Shown in pieces: positions 17,962-27,662 of a stretch of 64,000 nt of DNA; positions within the stretch are counted from its first letter, which is position 1; each line of letters starts with the position of its first letter. The stretch is from Nocardioides baculatus. GTDB taxonomy: Bacteria; Actinomycetota; Actinomycetes; Propionibacteriales; Nocardioidaceae. The stretch spans positions 124,001-188,000 of the forward strand of contig NZ_JAERSG010000001.1 of the NCBI RefSeq assembly GCF_016735675.1, given 5' to 3'. The notes beneath the pieces are model-generated. The model ran no database searches and had not been told where the DNA came from. It was given only the letters and a program-made list of their open reading frames with translations. The translations under genes were made by a program, and so were the position numbers.

Positions 17962-19610
17962 TTGGCGCGTGCCTTCCGGCGGCCCGAGGCGGTGCGCTCG
18001 CTCGGCCGGGTGACGGGCTCGCCCGCCTCCAGCATCGCGAGGCGGCGCGAGGCACCGAAGTCGGCGAGCGCGTCGACGAGGACCTCGACGTCGGGCGACG
18101 GCGCGAGGACGTCGACCCGGAGGCCGTGCTCCTCGGCTGTCTTGGCCGTGGCCGGGCCGATGACGGCGATGATCGTCGACGGGTGCGGCTTGCCGGCGAT
18201 GCCGACGAGGTTGCGCACCGTCGAGGACGAGGTGAAGACGACGGCGTCGAACTTGCCGGTCTTGATCGCGTCGCGGACCGGCGCCGGCGGCGGGGTGGCG
18301 CGCACGGTGCGGTAGGCCGTGACGTCGTCGCACTCCCAGCCGAGGTCGATCAGGCCGGCGACGAGGTTCTCCGTCGCGATGTCGGCACGCGGCAGGAAGA
18401 CCCGGTTGATCGGGTCGAGCACGTCGTCGTAGGGCGGCCACTCCTCGAGCAGGCCGGCGGCGGACTGCTCGCCGGACGGCACCAGGTCGGCGCGCAGTCC
18501 CCAGTCGGCGATGGCCTGGGCGGTCTTGTCGCCCACGGCCGCGATCTTGAGGCCGGAGAACGCGCGGGCGTCGAGGCCGTAGTCCTCGAACTTCTCGCGC
18601 ACGGCCTTGACCGCGTTGACCGAGGTGAAGGCGATCCACTCGTAGCGGCCCTCGACGAGGCCGCGGACGGCCTTGTCCATCTGGAGCGGGTTGCGGGGCG
18701 GCTCGACCGAGATGGTCGGCACCTCCTCGGGCACGGCGCCGTACTCGCGCAGGCGACGCGACAGCGAGCCGGCCTGCTCCTTGGTGCGGGGCACCAGCGC
18801 ACGCCAGCCGAAGAGCGGCTTGGTCTCGAACCACGACAGCGTCTTGCGCAGGTCGACGACGTCGCCGATGACGATGATCGCCGGCGGCGCGATGCGGGAC
18901 GCGCGTACGTCGGCGGCGACGCTCGCGAGCGTCGATATGAGGGTCTGCTGCTCGGTCGTCGTGCCGACGCGGGTCACCGCGACCGGCGTCTCGGGCGAGC
19001 GGCCGGCCTCGACGAGCGCGGCGGCGGTCTCGCCGATGCTGCCCACCCCGGAGAGCAGGACGAGCGTGCGGTCGTCGGCGTAGGCGCTCCAGTCGACCTT
19101 GTCGCCGCAGGTGACGACGGCCATCTCGCGGTGGCGCTTGTCGGTCAGCGGGATGCCGGCGTAGGCCGGGACCGCGCTCACCGAGGAGACGCCGGGCACG
19201 ACCTCGAAGCCGACGCCCGCCTTGACGCAGGCCTGCGCCTCCTCGGGACCGGAGGCGTAGAGGAACGGGTCGCCGGTCATCAGGCGGACCACGCGCTGCT
19301 TCTTGCCGTGGCGTACGACGACCTTGGCGCGGGCCGCGTGGGTCAGCGGCTGGCCGTCCTCGCCGAAGCCGCCGTCCACGATCTCCGGGCCGCCCTCGGC
19401 ACCCAGCGGCAGGCCGAGGACCGAGCGGACCAGGTCGGCGTGCTCGGGCGCCTCGGTCACGATCACCTCGGCGCTCTGGATGAGCTCCACGGCACGCACC
19501 GTCAGCAGGCCCGGGTCGCCGGGTCCGCTGCCGACGAACGACACCCACCCGGGGGTCGCCGCCCTGCCCTGCTCGGTGGAGCTGGCCTGCGGGGTCTGTA
19601 CTCGCGTCAT
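17958..19610 (-). CDS. hemD: fused uroporphyrinogen-III methyltransferase / uroporphyrinogen-III synthase (CobA-HemD)
   Basis: A 550-residue bifunctional protein. Residues about 15-260 form a CobA/CysG-type SAM-dependent methyltransferase ([15 protein letters not shown] and [15 protein letters not shown]). Residues about 270-520 form HemD uroporphyrinogen-III synthase. A basic tail ends the chain. HemD closes hydroxymethylbilane to uroporphyrinogen III; the methyltransferase diverts it to precorrin-2 and siroheme. This fusion is usual in actinobacteria. ATG at 19610 overlaps the hemC stop (ATGA). Confidence 0.93.
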
Positions 19611-20560
19611 GCGTGTGTGTTCCTCACTGGTGGTGCGTGCATCAGGTCTGCTGCTCCGTCGTCGAGCATGTCGCTCGCGAGTCGTCTGCCGAGCTGTTCG
19701 GCCTCGGTGACCGGGCCGGTGGCGCTCATCCGTACGGAGAGGCCGCCGTCCTCGGAGAGGGCCACGGCGCGCAGCCACAGCTCCTCCCCGTCCTCGCCCT
19801 CGACGACCTCGGCCAGCGCACCCAGCGGGGCGGAGCAACCGGCCTCGAGGGTGCTCAGCACGGCCCGCTCCGCGGTGACCGCGGCGCGGGTGGGGGCGTC
19901 GTCCAGGCGGCCGAGCGCGGCCACCAGGTCGGTGTCGGCGGAGCGGCACTCGACGGCGAGCGCGCCCTGCCCGGGGGCGGGAAGCATCTGGAGGGGGTCG
20001 AGCACCTCGGTGACCTCGTCGAGGCGACCGAGGCGGGCCAGGCCGGCGCGGGCCAGGACCACGGCGTCGTACGCCCCGTCGCGGACCTTGCGGATCCGGG
20101 TGTCGACGTTGCCGCGGATGCCCTCGATGTCGAGGCCGAGGCCGAGCGCCTCGAGCTGGCTGACCCGGCGCGGGGAGCCGGTGCCGAGGCGGCTGCCGAC
20201 CGGCAGCTCGCCGAGGGTCAGGCCGTCGCGGGCGACGACCGCGTCGCGCGGGTCCTCGCGCGGGGGCACGGCGGCGAGGGCGATGCCGTCGGCGGGCGTG
20301 GTCGGCAGGTCCTTGAGCGAGTGGACCGCGACGTCGACCGAGCCCGCGAGCAGGGCGTCGCGCAGGGCGCTGACGAAGACGCCGGTGCCGCCGAGGGTGG
20401 CGAGCGGCGCGGAGCTGCGGTCGCCCTCGGTCGAGACCTCGACGAGCTCGACCTCACGGCCGAGGTGCTCGCGGATCAGGTCGGCGACCAGGCCGGACTG
20501 GGTGGTGGCCAGGGCGGAGGCGCGGGTGCCGAGGCGGATCGGGGCGGCGGAGGTGCTCAT
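19607..20560 (-). CDS. hemC: hydroxymethylbilane synthase (HemC)
   Basis: A 317-residue porphobilinogen deaminase that builds hydroxymethylbilane from four porphobilinogens. The dipyrromethane cofactor cysteine is Cys242 in [10 protein letters not shown], the same number as in E. coli. Other signatures are [18 protein letters not shown] and GTGSPRR. ATG overlaps at both ends (ATGA) tie it to hemA and cobA-hemD translation. Confidence 0.95.
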   Translation of the reverse strand: MSTSAAPIRLGTRASALATTQSGLVADLIREHLGREVELVEVSTEGDRSSAPLATLGGTGVFVSALRDALLAGSVDVAVHSLKDLPTTPADGIALAAVPPREDPRDAVVARDGLTLGELPVGSRLGTGSPRRVSQLEALGLGLDIEGIRGNVDTRIRKVRDGAYDAVVLARAGLARLGRLDEVTEVLDPLQMLPAPGQGALAVECRSADTDLVAALGRLDDAPTRAAVTAERAVLSTLEAGCSAPLGALAEVVEGEDGEELWLRAVALSEDGGLSVRMSATGPVTEAEQLGRRLASDMLDDGAADLMHAPPVRNTHA

Positions 20561-21843
20561 GCCTTGTCCTCCGCTCGCGTGAGGGCGTCGACGGCCTCGG
20601 GGTCGAGGCGGAACAGCTCGGCCAGGGCGGCGGTGTAGGACACGGCCGGCTCGGCGTCGGCGAGCTCCTTGACCCGGACGGTGGGCTCGTGGAGCAGCTT
20701 GTCGGCGACCCGCCGGACCGTGTGGAGCACCTCGGCGCGCGTGGCGTCGTCGAGGTCCGGCAGCCGGGTGGCGAGCCGCGCCATCTCGGCGTCGACCACG
20801 GAGGTGGCCATCGAGCGGAGGGCCACGACGGTGGGGGTCACGCTCGCCTGGCGGCGGACGGCGAGGAAGGCGGCGATCTCCTGCGCCACGATGGTGCGTA
20901 CGTCGTCGACGCCCGCCGCGGCCTCGAGTCCGCGCAGCTCGTCGGCGAGGCCGGCCAGGCTGATCAGCCCGACGCCCGGCAGGTCGGCGACCGAGGGGTC
21001 GACGTCGTGGGGCAGGGCGAGGTCGATGACGGACAGCGGGCGGTCGCTGCCGCCGCGGGCGGTGACCACGTCGGCGAGCCGGACGAGCGGCTCGGGGGCG
21101 CCGGTGCACGACACGACGATGTCGGCCAGCGGCAGCTCGTCGGCGAGCGCGGACAGCGGCGCCGAGGTGGCGCCGTACTCCTGGGCGAGCCGCTCGGCGC
21201 TGGCAGCGGTGCGGTTGAGGACGGTGATCGCGGACGCGCCGCCGCGCGACAGGTGGGCGGCAGCGAGCGACGCCATCGCGCCGGCGCCGACCACGACGGC
21301 GCGGGCACCGGCGACGGGGACGCTGCTTCGCTCGAGCGCGGCCGTGACGAGTGACGGCGCGGCCCGGTCGATGTCGGTCTCGGCGTGGGCTCGCTTGCCG
21401 ACGCGCAGCGCCTGCTGGAAGAGCGTGTTGAGCGCGGGGCCGACGGTGCCGTGCTCCTGGCCGACCCGGAGCGCGTCGCGCGTCTGGCCGAGGATCTGGC
21501 CCTCGCCCACGACCATCGAGTCGAGCCCGGCCGCGACCTGGAAGAGGTGCGAGACGGCACCCTCGTCGTAGTGGACGTAGAGGTGCGGCAGGAGCGCCTC
21601 TGTCGACTGCTCGGCGCGCGCGACCAACAGGCCGGAGAGGTCCTCGACGCTGCCGTGGAAGCGGTCGACCTCGGCGTAGAGCTCGATCCGGTTGCAGGTG
21701 ACGATCGCGGTCGCCTCGGTGACGTGCTCGCCGCCGATGACGTCCTCGATCAGCTTGACCGTGCCGTCGGCGTCGAGGGCGAGCCGCTCGAGCAGCTCGA
21801 CCGGGGCGGACTTGTGGGAGATCCCCACGACGAGGACGCTCAC
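20557..21843 (-). CDS. hemA: glutamyl-tRNA reductase (HemA)
   Basis: A 428-residue enzyme that reduces glutamyl-tRNA to glutamate-1-semialdehyde with NADPH, the first step of C5 heme synthesis. The catalytic cysteine is Cys50 in [13 protein letters not shown]. The NADPH-binding domain ([13 protein letters not shown]) and the C-terminal dimerisation helix follow. The GTG start overlaps the rex stop by 4 bases, so expression is probably coupled to the redox sensor. Its product feeds HemL, encoded at 13516. Confidence 0.95.
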   Translation of the reverse strand: MSVLVVGISHKSAPVELLERLALDADGTVKLIEDVIGGEHVTEATAIVTCNRIELYAEVDRFHGSVEDLSGLLVARAEQSTEALLPHLYVHYDEGAVSHLFQVAAGLDSMVVGEGQILGQTRDALRVGQEHGTVGPALNTLFQQALRVGKRAHAETDIDRAAPSLVTAALERSSVPVAGARAVVVGAGAMASLAAAHLSRGGASAITVLNRTAASAERLAQEYGATSAPLSALADELPLADIVVSCTGAPEPLVRLADVVTARGGSDRPLSVIDLALPHDVDPSVADLPGVGLISLAGLADELRGLEAAAGVDDVRTIVAQEIAAFLAVRRQASVTPTVVALRSMATSVVDAEMARLATRLPDLDDATRAEVLHTVRRVADKLLHEPTVRVKELADAEPAVSYTAALAELFRLDPEAVDALTRAEDKA

Positions 21844-22514
21844 GAGACCCCCTCGGTCCCGGTCGCCACCGACTTGCGCTGCTCGTGGTAGGCCAGGATC
21901 TGGAGCTCGATGGAGAGGTCGACCTTGCGTACGTCGACGCCGTCCGGCACCGACAGGACGCTCGGTGCGAAGTTGAGGATGCTGGTGATGCCGGCCGCGA
22001 CCATCCGGTCGGCGACGGACTGCGAAGCGACCGCGGGCGTCGCGATCACGCCGATGGAGACGTCGTGCTCGGTGACGATCGACTCGAGGTCCTCGAAGGA
22101 GCGGACGTCCAGACCGGCGACGACCTCGTCGTGGCGGCTCGGGTCGGCGTCGAGCAGCGCGACGACCCGGAAGCCGCGGCTGCGGAAGCCGGAGTAGTTG
22201 GCGAGGGCGTGGCCGAGGTTGCCGATGCCGACGATGACCACGGGCCAGTCGTGCGTCACGCCGATCTCGCGGGCGATCTGGTAGCGGAGGTACTCCACGT
22301 CGTAGCCGACGCCGCGGGTGCCGTAGCTGCCGAGGTAGGAGAGGTCCTTGCGGAGCTTGGCGCTGTTGACACCGGCCGACGCGGCGAGCTCCTCGCTGGA
22401 GCAGGTGGTCGTGCCGTCCTCGGCGAGGCCGATCAGGGCACGCAGGTACACGGGAAGCCTGGCGACGGTTGCCTCGGGAATGTCCCGGGCAGAGTCGGGG
22501 GTCCGTGCGGTCAC
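21840..22514 (-). CDS. rex: redox-sensing transcriptional repressor Rex
   Basis: A 224-residue repressor. The N-terminal winged helix contains [24 protein letters not shown]. The Rossmann domain ([15 protein letters not shown]) senses the NADH/NAD ratio. Rex derepresses respiratory genes when NADH rises. It leads the hemACD-B operon, as in Streptomyces, and a half-conserved Rex-type operator lies 57 bases upstream of its GTG, suggesting autoregulation of heme synthesis by redox state. Confidence 0.93.
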   Translation of the reverse strand: MTARTPDSARDIPEATVARLPVYLRALIGLAEDGTTTCSSEELAASAGVNSAKLRKDLSYLGSYGTRGVGYDVEYLRYQIAREIGVTHDWPVVIVGIGNLGHALANYSGFRSRGFRVVALLDADPSRHDEVVAGLDVRSFEDLESIVTEHDVSIGVIATPAVASQSVADRMVAAGITSILNFAPSVLSVPDGVDVRKVDLSIELQILAYHEQRKSVATGTEGVS

Positions 22515-22570
22515 AGCGTTGCTTCTCTCCAGCCAGGGACGGGGATCACCTGACCCGGTCACTGTAGGAG

Positions 22571-22590
22571 TTTGTGAACGGGAGAACAAA
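22571..22590. promoter_or_regulatory. candidate Rex operator
   Basis: TTTGTGAACGGGAGAACAAA lies upstream of rex. The outer TTTGT/ACAAA arms are perfect and the left half TTGTGAAC equals the Rex half-site. The right half is degenerate. In Streptomyces rex-hem is autoregulated through such a site. Confidence 0.5.
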
Positions 22591-22747
22591 ACGGCAGAAG
22601 GGTCGGCTAGCACATGTGAGAAGACCCACCGGATCCGGGGGTCTCCCGACTTGCGCCCGGGGCCGTTGTAGGCGTATCGGAGCCCGAGCCGCGGCCTCGT
22701 CCGGACGACCCTCCGCGCGCCCTGTCGCGGTGCCGTACGGCGGCGGG

Positions 22748-22984
22748 TCAGCCGAGCGCGGCCCGCAGCCGGGCCTCGTCGACCCGCCAGAAGTCGTGCT
22801 GGCGGCCGTCGACGAAGGTCACCGGCACCTCGTCGCCGAAGCGGTCGACGAGGTCGGGGTCGCCATCGACGTCGACCTCCTCGAACGACTCCCCCAGCTC
22901 GTCGCACACCCGTGCGACGACCTGCCGGGCGTCGTCGCAGAGGTGGCAGCCCTGGCGGGAGTAGAAGGTGACGCGCGCGTCCAT
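22748..22984 (-). CDS. glutaredoxin-like protein
   Basis: A 78-residue thioredoxin-fold protein of the glutaredoxin-2 / DUF836 type. It has a CHLC redox motif near residue 13 and cis-proline segment VPVTFVDG near residue 53. It probably reduces disulfides or acts with mycothiol; the partner is unknown. ATG at 22984 overlaps the stop of the upstream acyl-CoA ligase by one base (TGATG). A small thiol protein at this place, next to rex-hem, is seen in other actinobacteria. Confidence 0.85.
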   Translation of the reverse strand: MDARVTFYSRQGCHLCDDARQVVARVCDELGESFEEVDVDGDPDLVDRFGDEVPVTFVDGRQHDFWRVDEARLRAALG

Positions 22985-24528
22985 CAGAGCAGTCCGTCCA
23001 GCCGGCGGCGCTCGATCCCGCGGAGCCGCCCCTTCTGCACCTTGCCGGTCACGGTGAGGGGCAGCTCGTCGACGACCTCGATGCGGCTCGGGTGCTTGAA
23101 CCGCGCCAGCCGCACGATCGCGTGCGCCCGCACGGCCTCCTCGAGGTGGGTCACCGGCCGGGAGGCGACGACGTACGCCACCACGGCCTCGCCGGTCTCC
23201 TCGTCGGGCACCCCGATGACGGCGGCGTCCGCGACGCCGTCGACCTCGCGGATCACGTCCTCGACCTCGGTCGGGTAGACGTTGAAGCCGCTCACGATGA
23301 CGAGCTCCTTGACCCGGTCGACGAGGGTGAGGTCGCCGTCGGCGTCGAGGAAGCCCACGTCGCCCGTGCCGTACCAGCCGTCGTCGTCGGGACCGTCGGC
23401 TCCGTCGGGCCAGTAGCCGCTGAACAGGTTGGCGCCGCGGACCTGGATCTCGCCCGGGTCCTCGCCGACCACCGGGAGCCGGGCCTCGTCGACCAGCCGG
23501 AGCTCGATGCCGGGCAGGGCTGCACCGACCGAGCCCGGGCGGGGGGCGCGGCTGCACAGCGTGCTCGTCACGACCGGCGAGGCCTCCGTCAGGCCGTAGC
23601 CCTGGTGGACGGGGATGCCGGTGATCGAGGTGAACTCCTCGATCACCCGTGCCTCGAGCGGCGCCGAGCCGGACAGCACCAGCCGCACCGGGCCGAGCCG
23701 CTCGCGCAGGTGCTCGTCGGGGAGCCAGTGGACGAAGACGGGCGGGGCGATCGGCACGACGCTGCAGGCCTCGTCGTCGATGAGGTCGAGCACCGCCTGC
23801 GGCTCGAAACTCTCGACGAGCAGCAGCCGGGCGCGGTGGCGCAGCACGCCGCCGAGGACCGCGTTGAGCCCGTAGACGTGGAAGAGCGGGAGCACCCCGA
23901 GCACGACGTCGTCACCGTGCATCATCGGCGGCTCGACGGACGCGACCTGCTCGACGTTGGCCAGCAGCGCACGGTGGCTGAGCATCGCGGCTCGCGGCAG
24001 GCCCGAGGTGCCGCTCGTGTAGAGCAGGGCGGCCAGCTTCTCCGGGTCCGGCAGCGGCGGCACGGGGCGTACGACGTCCGCGCGCAGGTCGGCGAAGGCC
24101 ACCTCACCCGGACCAGGCTCGGCGCCCGTGACCACCACGGTCGGGGCAGCCACGTCACCCAGCTCGGCCAGCGCGCCGCGTACGACGTCGACGGCCGTGT
24201 CGTCGACCACGACGAGCCGGGTGCCCGAGTCGGCGATCATCCGGGCGACCTCGCCGGCGGTCGAGCGCGGGTTGACCGGCACCGCCACGACCTGGGCGCG
24301 GAGCACACCGAGGTAGGTGGTGACGAACTCGATCCGGTTGCCCACGAGGATCATCACCCGCTGGCCCGCACGGATCCCTCGCGAGCCGAGGCCGGTCGCG
24401 ATCCGGGCGACCTCGTCCTCCAGACCGGCCCAGGTGAGGGTCCGCCCAGTGCCCTCGACGAGCGCCTGGCGGTCCGGTACGTCGTCGGCAGCCTCGGCCA
24501 CGAACGCGGAGACGTCGGTGCGCGGCAT
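22984..24528 (-). CDS. acyl-CoA synthetase (AMP-binding family)
   Basis: A 514-residue AMP-forming ligase. It has the P-loop LLYTSGTSGLPRAAMLSH near residue 165, the GYGLTEASPV motif near residue 310 and the C-terminal catalytic lysine in LTVTGKVQKGRLR. It activates a fatty or other carboxylic acid with ATP and CoA; chain length cannot be read from sequence. The ATG at 24528 is 40 bases from the divergent HAD gene. Confidence 0.88.
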   Translation of the reverse strand: MPRTDVSAFVAEAADDVPDRQALVEGTGRTLTWAGLEDEVARIATGLGSRGIRAGQRVMILVGNRIEFVTTYLGVLRAQVVAVPVNPRSTAGEVARMIADSGTRLVVVDDTAVDVVRGALAELGDVAAPTVVVTGAEPGPGEVAFADLRADVVRPVPPLPDPEKLAALLYTSGTSGLPRAAMLSHRALLANVEQVASVEPPMMHGDDVVLGVLPLFHVYGLNAVLGGVLRHRARLLLVESFEPQAVLDLIDDEACSVVPIAPPVFVHWLPDEHLRERLGPVRLVLSGSAPLEARVIEEFTSITGIPVHQGYGLTEASPVVTSTLCSRAPRPGSVGAALPGIELRLVDEARLPVVGEDPGEIQVRGANLFSGYWPDGADGPDDDGWYGTGDVGFLDADGDLTLVDRVKELVIVSGFNVYPTEVEDVIREVDGVADAAVIGVPDEETGEAVVAYVVASRPVTHLEEAVRAHAIVRLARFKHPSRIEVVDELPLTVTGKVQKGRLRGIERRRLDGLL

Positions 24529-24568
24529 GCGGGGATCCTTCCACAGCCGGCGCCGCTAGATTGGCGGC

Positions 24569-25453
24569 GTGACCCCGTCGGAGCGACCGCGCAGGCTCAA
24601 CCTGCAGCAGCGATCGGCCCTCGCGGGCGAGGCCGCAGCGGCGGCGGCCGAGGTCGAGAGCGCGCTCACGCTGCCCAGCGACCCGGGCGCCGCAGCGTTC
24701 TTCGACGTCGACAACACCGTCATGCAGGGCGCCAGCATCTTCCACCTCGCGCGCGGGCTGCACCGCCGCGAGTTCTTCACGACGCGGGAGATCCTGGGGG
24801 CGGCGTGGAAGCAGGCCTACTTCCGCATCGTCGGCGTCGAGGACCCCACCCACGTCGCCGAGGCCCGCGCGGGAGCGCTGGCCTTCATCGCCGGCCACAC
24901 CACCACCGAGCTCGAGGAGCTCGGCGAGCTGATCTTCGACGAGGCGATGGCGCACCGCATCTGGCCCGGCACCCGAGCCCTCGCGCAGCTCCACCTCGAC
25001 GAGGGCCAGCGGGTCTGGCTGGTGACCGCCGCCCCGATCGAGATCGCCAGCATCATCGCCAGGCGGCTCGGCCTGACCGGCGCGATGGGCACCGTGGCCG
25101 AGCACGTGGACGGCGTCTACACCGGCCAGCTGGTCGGCGACCTGCTCCACGGCCCGGCCAAGGCCGAGGCCGTGCGCGCCCTCGCCGAGCGCGAGGGGCT
25201 CGACCTGGCCCGCTGCTCGGCGTACTCCGACTCCTTCAACGACCTCCCGATGCTGTCGATGGTGGGCGATCCGTGCGCCGTCAACCCCGACGCGCGCCTG
25301 CGCGCCCACGCCCGGGCCCACAGGTGGCGGATCCGCGACTACCGCACCGGTCGCAAGGCAGCGCGGGCGGGCCTCGTGGCCGCCGCCGTCGCCGGTGCCG
25401 TGTCGGGTGCGGTCGCCGCGGGCGTGAGCGTGCGGGGGCGCGACCGGTCCTGA
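24569..25453 (+). CDS. HAD-IB family phosphatase with C-terminal membrane-like segment
   Basis: A 294-residue HAD hydrolase of the SerB/CicA-like IB subfamily. Motif I is FFDVDNTV near residue 48, motif II is WLVTAAP and motif III/IV is [13 protein letters not shown]-terminal Ala/Gly/Val-rich hydrophobic helix (about 265-285) may anchor it to the membrane. The substrate is unknown. GTG at 24569 is the first start in the divergent gap. It sits directly upstream of the BldN-like sigma gene, as I recall from Streptomyces. Confidence 0.85.
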   Translation: MTPSERPRRLNLQQRSALAGEAAAAAAEVESALTLPSDPGAAAFFDVDNTVMQGASIFHLARGLHRREFFTTREILGAAWKQAYFRIVGVEDPTHVAEARAGALAFIAGHTTTELEELGELIFDEAMAHRIWPGTRALAQLHLDEGQRVWLVTAAPIEIASIIARRLGLTGAMGTVAEHVDGVYTGQLVGDLLHGPAKAEAVRALAEREGLDLARCSAYSDSFNDLPMLSMVGDPCAVNPDARLRAHARAHRWRIRDYRTGRKAARAGLVAAAVAGAVSGAVAAGVSVRGRDRS

Positions 25454-25459
25454 CCTCCT

Positions 25460-25474
25460 GTAACTCGTAGTTAC
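25460..25474. promoter_or_regulatory. candidate BldD box upstream of sigma factor
   Basis: GTAACTCGTAGTTAC is a 15-bp palindrome, 66 bases before the sigma factor ATG. Its arms fit the Streptomyces BldD pseudo-palindrome NTNACNC(A/T)GNGTNAN as I remember it, with mismatches only at the centre. bldN is a known BldD target in Streptomyces. Confidence 0.45.
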
Positions 25475-25539
25475 TCACGGGTTCACAACCACGCTGCAGC
25501 CCTTTATCGTGAAGACTGCTGCAACGGGAGGGAAACCGC

Positions 25540-26310
25540 ATGCACCCCATCGAGGACGGCCTCGACGCGCTCCGGCGCGCGGTGTGGGCTGCCCTCGCGC
25601 CGCAGCCGGCGGCCGGTCTCGCCGGCGGCATCCTCTACGCCGAGACCGTGGCGCCCGGCCCGGCCTCGATGCCGGTCGGCGACGGTGACCGCTACGGCAC
25701 GCCCGGCGACCCGGTCGGTGACGAGGACCAGGCGGCGTCCTCGGAGGTCGACGAGGCCGATCGCGAGCGCCTGATCGCGCTCGTCGAGCTCGCCCGGCAG
25801 GGCGACAAGGAGGCGTTCGGCCTCCTCTACGACCACTACCAGGCCTCGGTCTACCGCTTCCTCTACTACCGCACCCGTTCGCAGACGCTGGCCGAGGACC
25901 TCACCTCCGAGACCTTCTTCCGTGCGCTGCGGAGCATGAACAACTTCCGGTGGCAGGGCAAGGACTTCGGCGCCTGGCTGATGACGATCGCGCGCAACCT
26001 CACCACCGACCACTTCAAGGCCGGTCGGACACGCCTCGAGATGACCACCGAGGACATGACGCCGCACGACGACGCGACCGACGGCCCGGAGGAGGAGGTC
26101 CTCGCCGGCCTGACCAACGAGGTGCTGCTGACCGCCCTCACCGAGCTGCCGGCCGAGCAGCGCGACTGCTTGATCATGCGCTTCCTCCAGGGCATGTCGA
26201 TCGCCGAGACGGCGAAGGCCCTCGACCGCTCCGACGGCGCCGTCAAGCAGCTCCAGCTCCGCGGCGTACGCAACCTCGCCAAGCTCATGCCGGAGGGGTT
26301 GAGAGACTGA
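25540..26310 (+). CDS. bldN: ECF sigma factor, BldN-like, with N-terminal extension
   Basis: A 256-residue sigma-70 family ECF factor. Region 2 runs from about residue 75 (ARQGDKEAFGLLYDHYQASV and AEDLTSETFFRA). Region 4 is near 205-250 (LPAEQRDCLIMRFLQGMS). An extension of about 72 residues precedes region 2; S. coelicolor BldN is likewise made as a pro-protein with an N-terminal extension. The ATG at 25540 follows GGGAGGG. The next gene encodes a membrane protein in the position of the anti-sigma RsbN. Upstream hem-rex synteny supports the assignment. What it controls outside Streptomyces is an inference. Confidence 0.8.
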   Translation: MHPIEDGLDALRRAVWAALAPQPAAGLAGGILYAETVAPGPASMPVGDGDRYGTPGDPVGDEDQAASSEVDEADRERLIALVELARQGDKEAFGLLYDHYQASVYRFLYYRTRSQTLAEDLTSETFFRALRSMNNFRWQGKDFGAWLMTIARNLTTDHFKAGRTRLEMTTEDMTPHDDATDGPEEEVLAGLTNEVLLTALTELPAEQRDCLIMRFLQGMSIAETAKALDRSDGAVKQLQLRGVRNLAKLMPEGLRD

Positions 26311-26320
26311 TGACCCCACC

Positions 26321-26349
26321 CGTAACTTGCACCCGCTCTTCTTCGTTCG
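26321..26349 (+). promoter_or_regulatory. candidate sigma-BldN-type promoter of the RsbN-like gene
   Basis: CGTAAC at 26321-26326 and CGTTCG at 26344-26349 are separated by 17 bases, 43 bases before the ATG at 26393. It shares the -35, the first four -10 bases, the spacing and the flanking CGTAACTTG with the promoter at 14932. Sigma-BldN also drives rsbN in Streptomyces as I recall. Confidence 0.5.
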
Positions 26350-26392
26350 TCTGTGTGGGAGGAACCACCAGCAGCGAGACAGGAAGGGCGCG

Positions 26393-27646
26393 ATGACATC
26401 CGCCTTCTCGGCACGACGACGCGCCGACGAGTTCGAGGCCCTCCTCACCCCGGGTGCCGGTGCTCCCCTCACCGACCGCGAGTCCGCCCGTTTCGCCGAG
26501 CTGGTCGCGCTCGTGTCCGACCTGCGCGCCCTGCCCGAGGTCGCGCCGCGGCCCGAGTTCGTCGGGTCCCTCCGCGAGCGGCTGATGGCCGAGGCCGACA
26601 CGGTCCTGGTGCGCCAGCCGCCCGCCCCGCAGCGCCTGGCCATGCCGTCGAGCACGCGACCGCGCGACCGCCGTCTCGCCACCCTCCTCGGCGGCGCCGC
26701 GCTCGTCGGCGCCACCGCGACGATGGCCGTGGCGGCGCAGACCTCGCTGCCGGGCGAGTCGCTCTACGGCGTCAAGCGAGGCATCGAGTCGGCGCAGGTG
26801 CGGATCGCCTCCGACGACGCCTCGCGCGGCCGCACCCTGCTGGCGCAGGCCGAGACCCGCCTCACCGAGCTCGAGGAGCTCGCCGCCGGCAGCGGTGGCG
26901 CCGAGCAGCTCATCCCCGACACGCTCGACACCTTCACCGAGCAGTCGGGCGAGGGCGTCCGCAGCCTGCTGACCTCCTACGGCTCCGGCGGCTCCGACGA
27001 CGACGTCCAGGTCGCGCGTGCGTTCACCTCGACCAGCATGGAGCGCCTCGACGCCCTCCAGCGCGAGCTGCCGGAGAGCGCGAGCGACGAGCTGCTCGCC
27101 GCCGGTCGCACGCTGACCGACCTCGACACCGAGATCAGCACGGCCTGCGGCCTGTGTGACGGGGCGCTCACCACGACGCCCGACTTCCTGCTCAGCAGTG
27201 CGGCGATCGACCTGGTCCAGGGCCTCGACACCGACGAGCTCACCCTCGAGGCCGCCGCGCCGCTCTCGGGCCAGGACGTCTCGGGCATCACCGTCCCGAA
27301 GGCGCTCCAGTCGCCCGGCGGCCTGCTGCCGCAGCCGTCCGCGACCCCGACCCAGGTCGTCCCGACGACGGCGCCCACCCTGCTCCCGACGCCCACGCCG
27401 ACACCCACCCAGACGCCCACGAAGGGCGCCGACCCGACCAAGACGGTCACCGACATCACCACGACGGTCACCGACACCACCGGCAACCTCACCACCCAGC
27501 TCGACGGGGTCACCGGTGGAGCGGTCGGCGGACTGACCGGCGCCGTCGACGACGCCACCGGCGGACTGATCGGCGAGGTCACCGGGACCGTCGACGGTGT
27601 CACGGGTGGCCTGCTCGGCAACGCGACCGGCGGCCTGCTGCCCTGA
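26393..27646 (+). CDS. DUF5667 membrane protein, RsbN-like anti-sigma candidate
   Basis: A 417-residue protein. A cytoplasmic N-terminal segment (about 1-95) precedes one transmembrane helix near 99-118 (LLGGAALVGATATMAVAA). An extracytoplasmic DUF5667-type helical domain follows with GESLYGVKRGIESAQ and two cysteines in TACGLCDGAL, and a P/T/G-rich low-complexity tail ends the chain. The arrangement and position after a BldN-like sigma gene match RsbN, the membrane anti-sigma of BldN. The ATG follows AGGAAGG. The tail resembles cell-wall-spanning linkers. Confidence 0.75.
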   Translation: MTSAFSARRRADEFEALLTPGAGAPLTDRESARFAELVALVSDLRALPEVAPRPEFVGSLRERLMAEADTVLVRQPPAPQRLAMPSSTRPRDRRLATLLGGAALVGATATMAVAAQTSLPGESLYGVKRGIESAQVRIASDDASRGRTLLAQAETRLTELEELAAGSGGAEQLIPDTLDTFTEQSGEGVRSLLTSYGSGGSDDDVQVARAFTSTSMERLDALQRELPESASDELLAAGRTLTDLDTEISTACGLCDGALTTTPDFLLSSAAIDLVQGLDTDELTLEAAAPLSGQDVSGITVPKALQSPGGLLPQPSATPTQVVPTTAPTLLPTPTPTPTQTPTKGADPTKTVTDITTTVTDTTGNLTTQLDGVTGGAVGGLTGAVDDATGGLIGEVTGTVDGVTGGLLGNATGGLLP

Positions 27647-27662
27647 CCGTCTCGGGCCGCAG

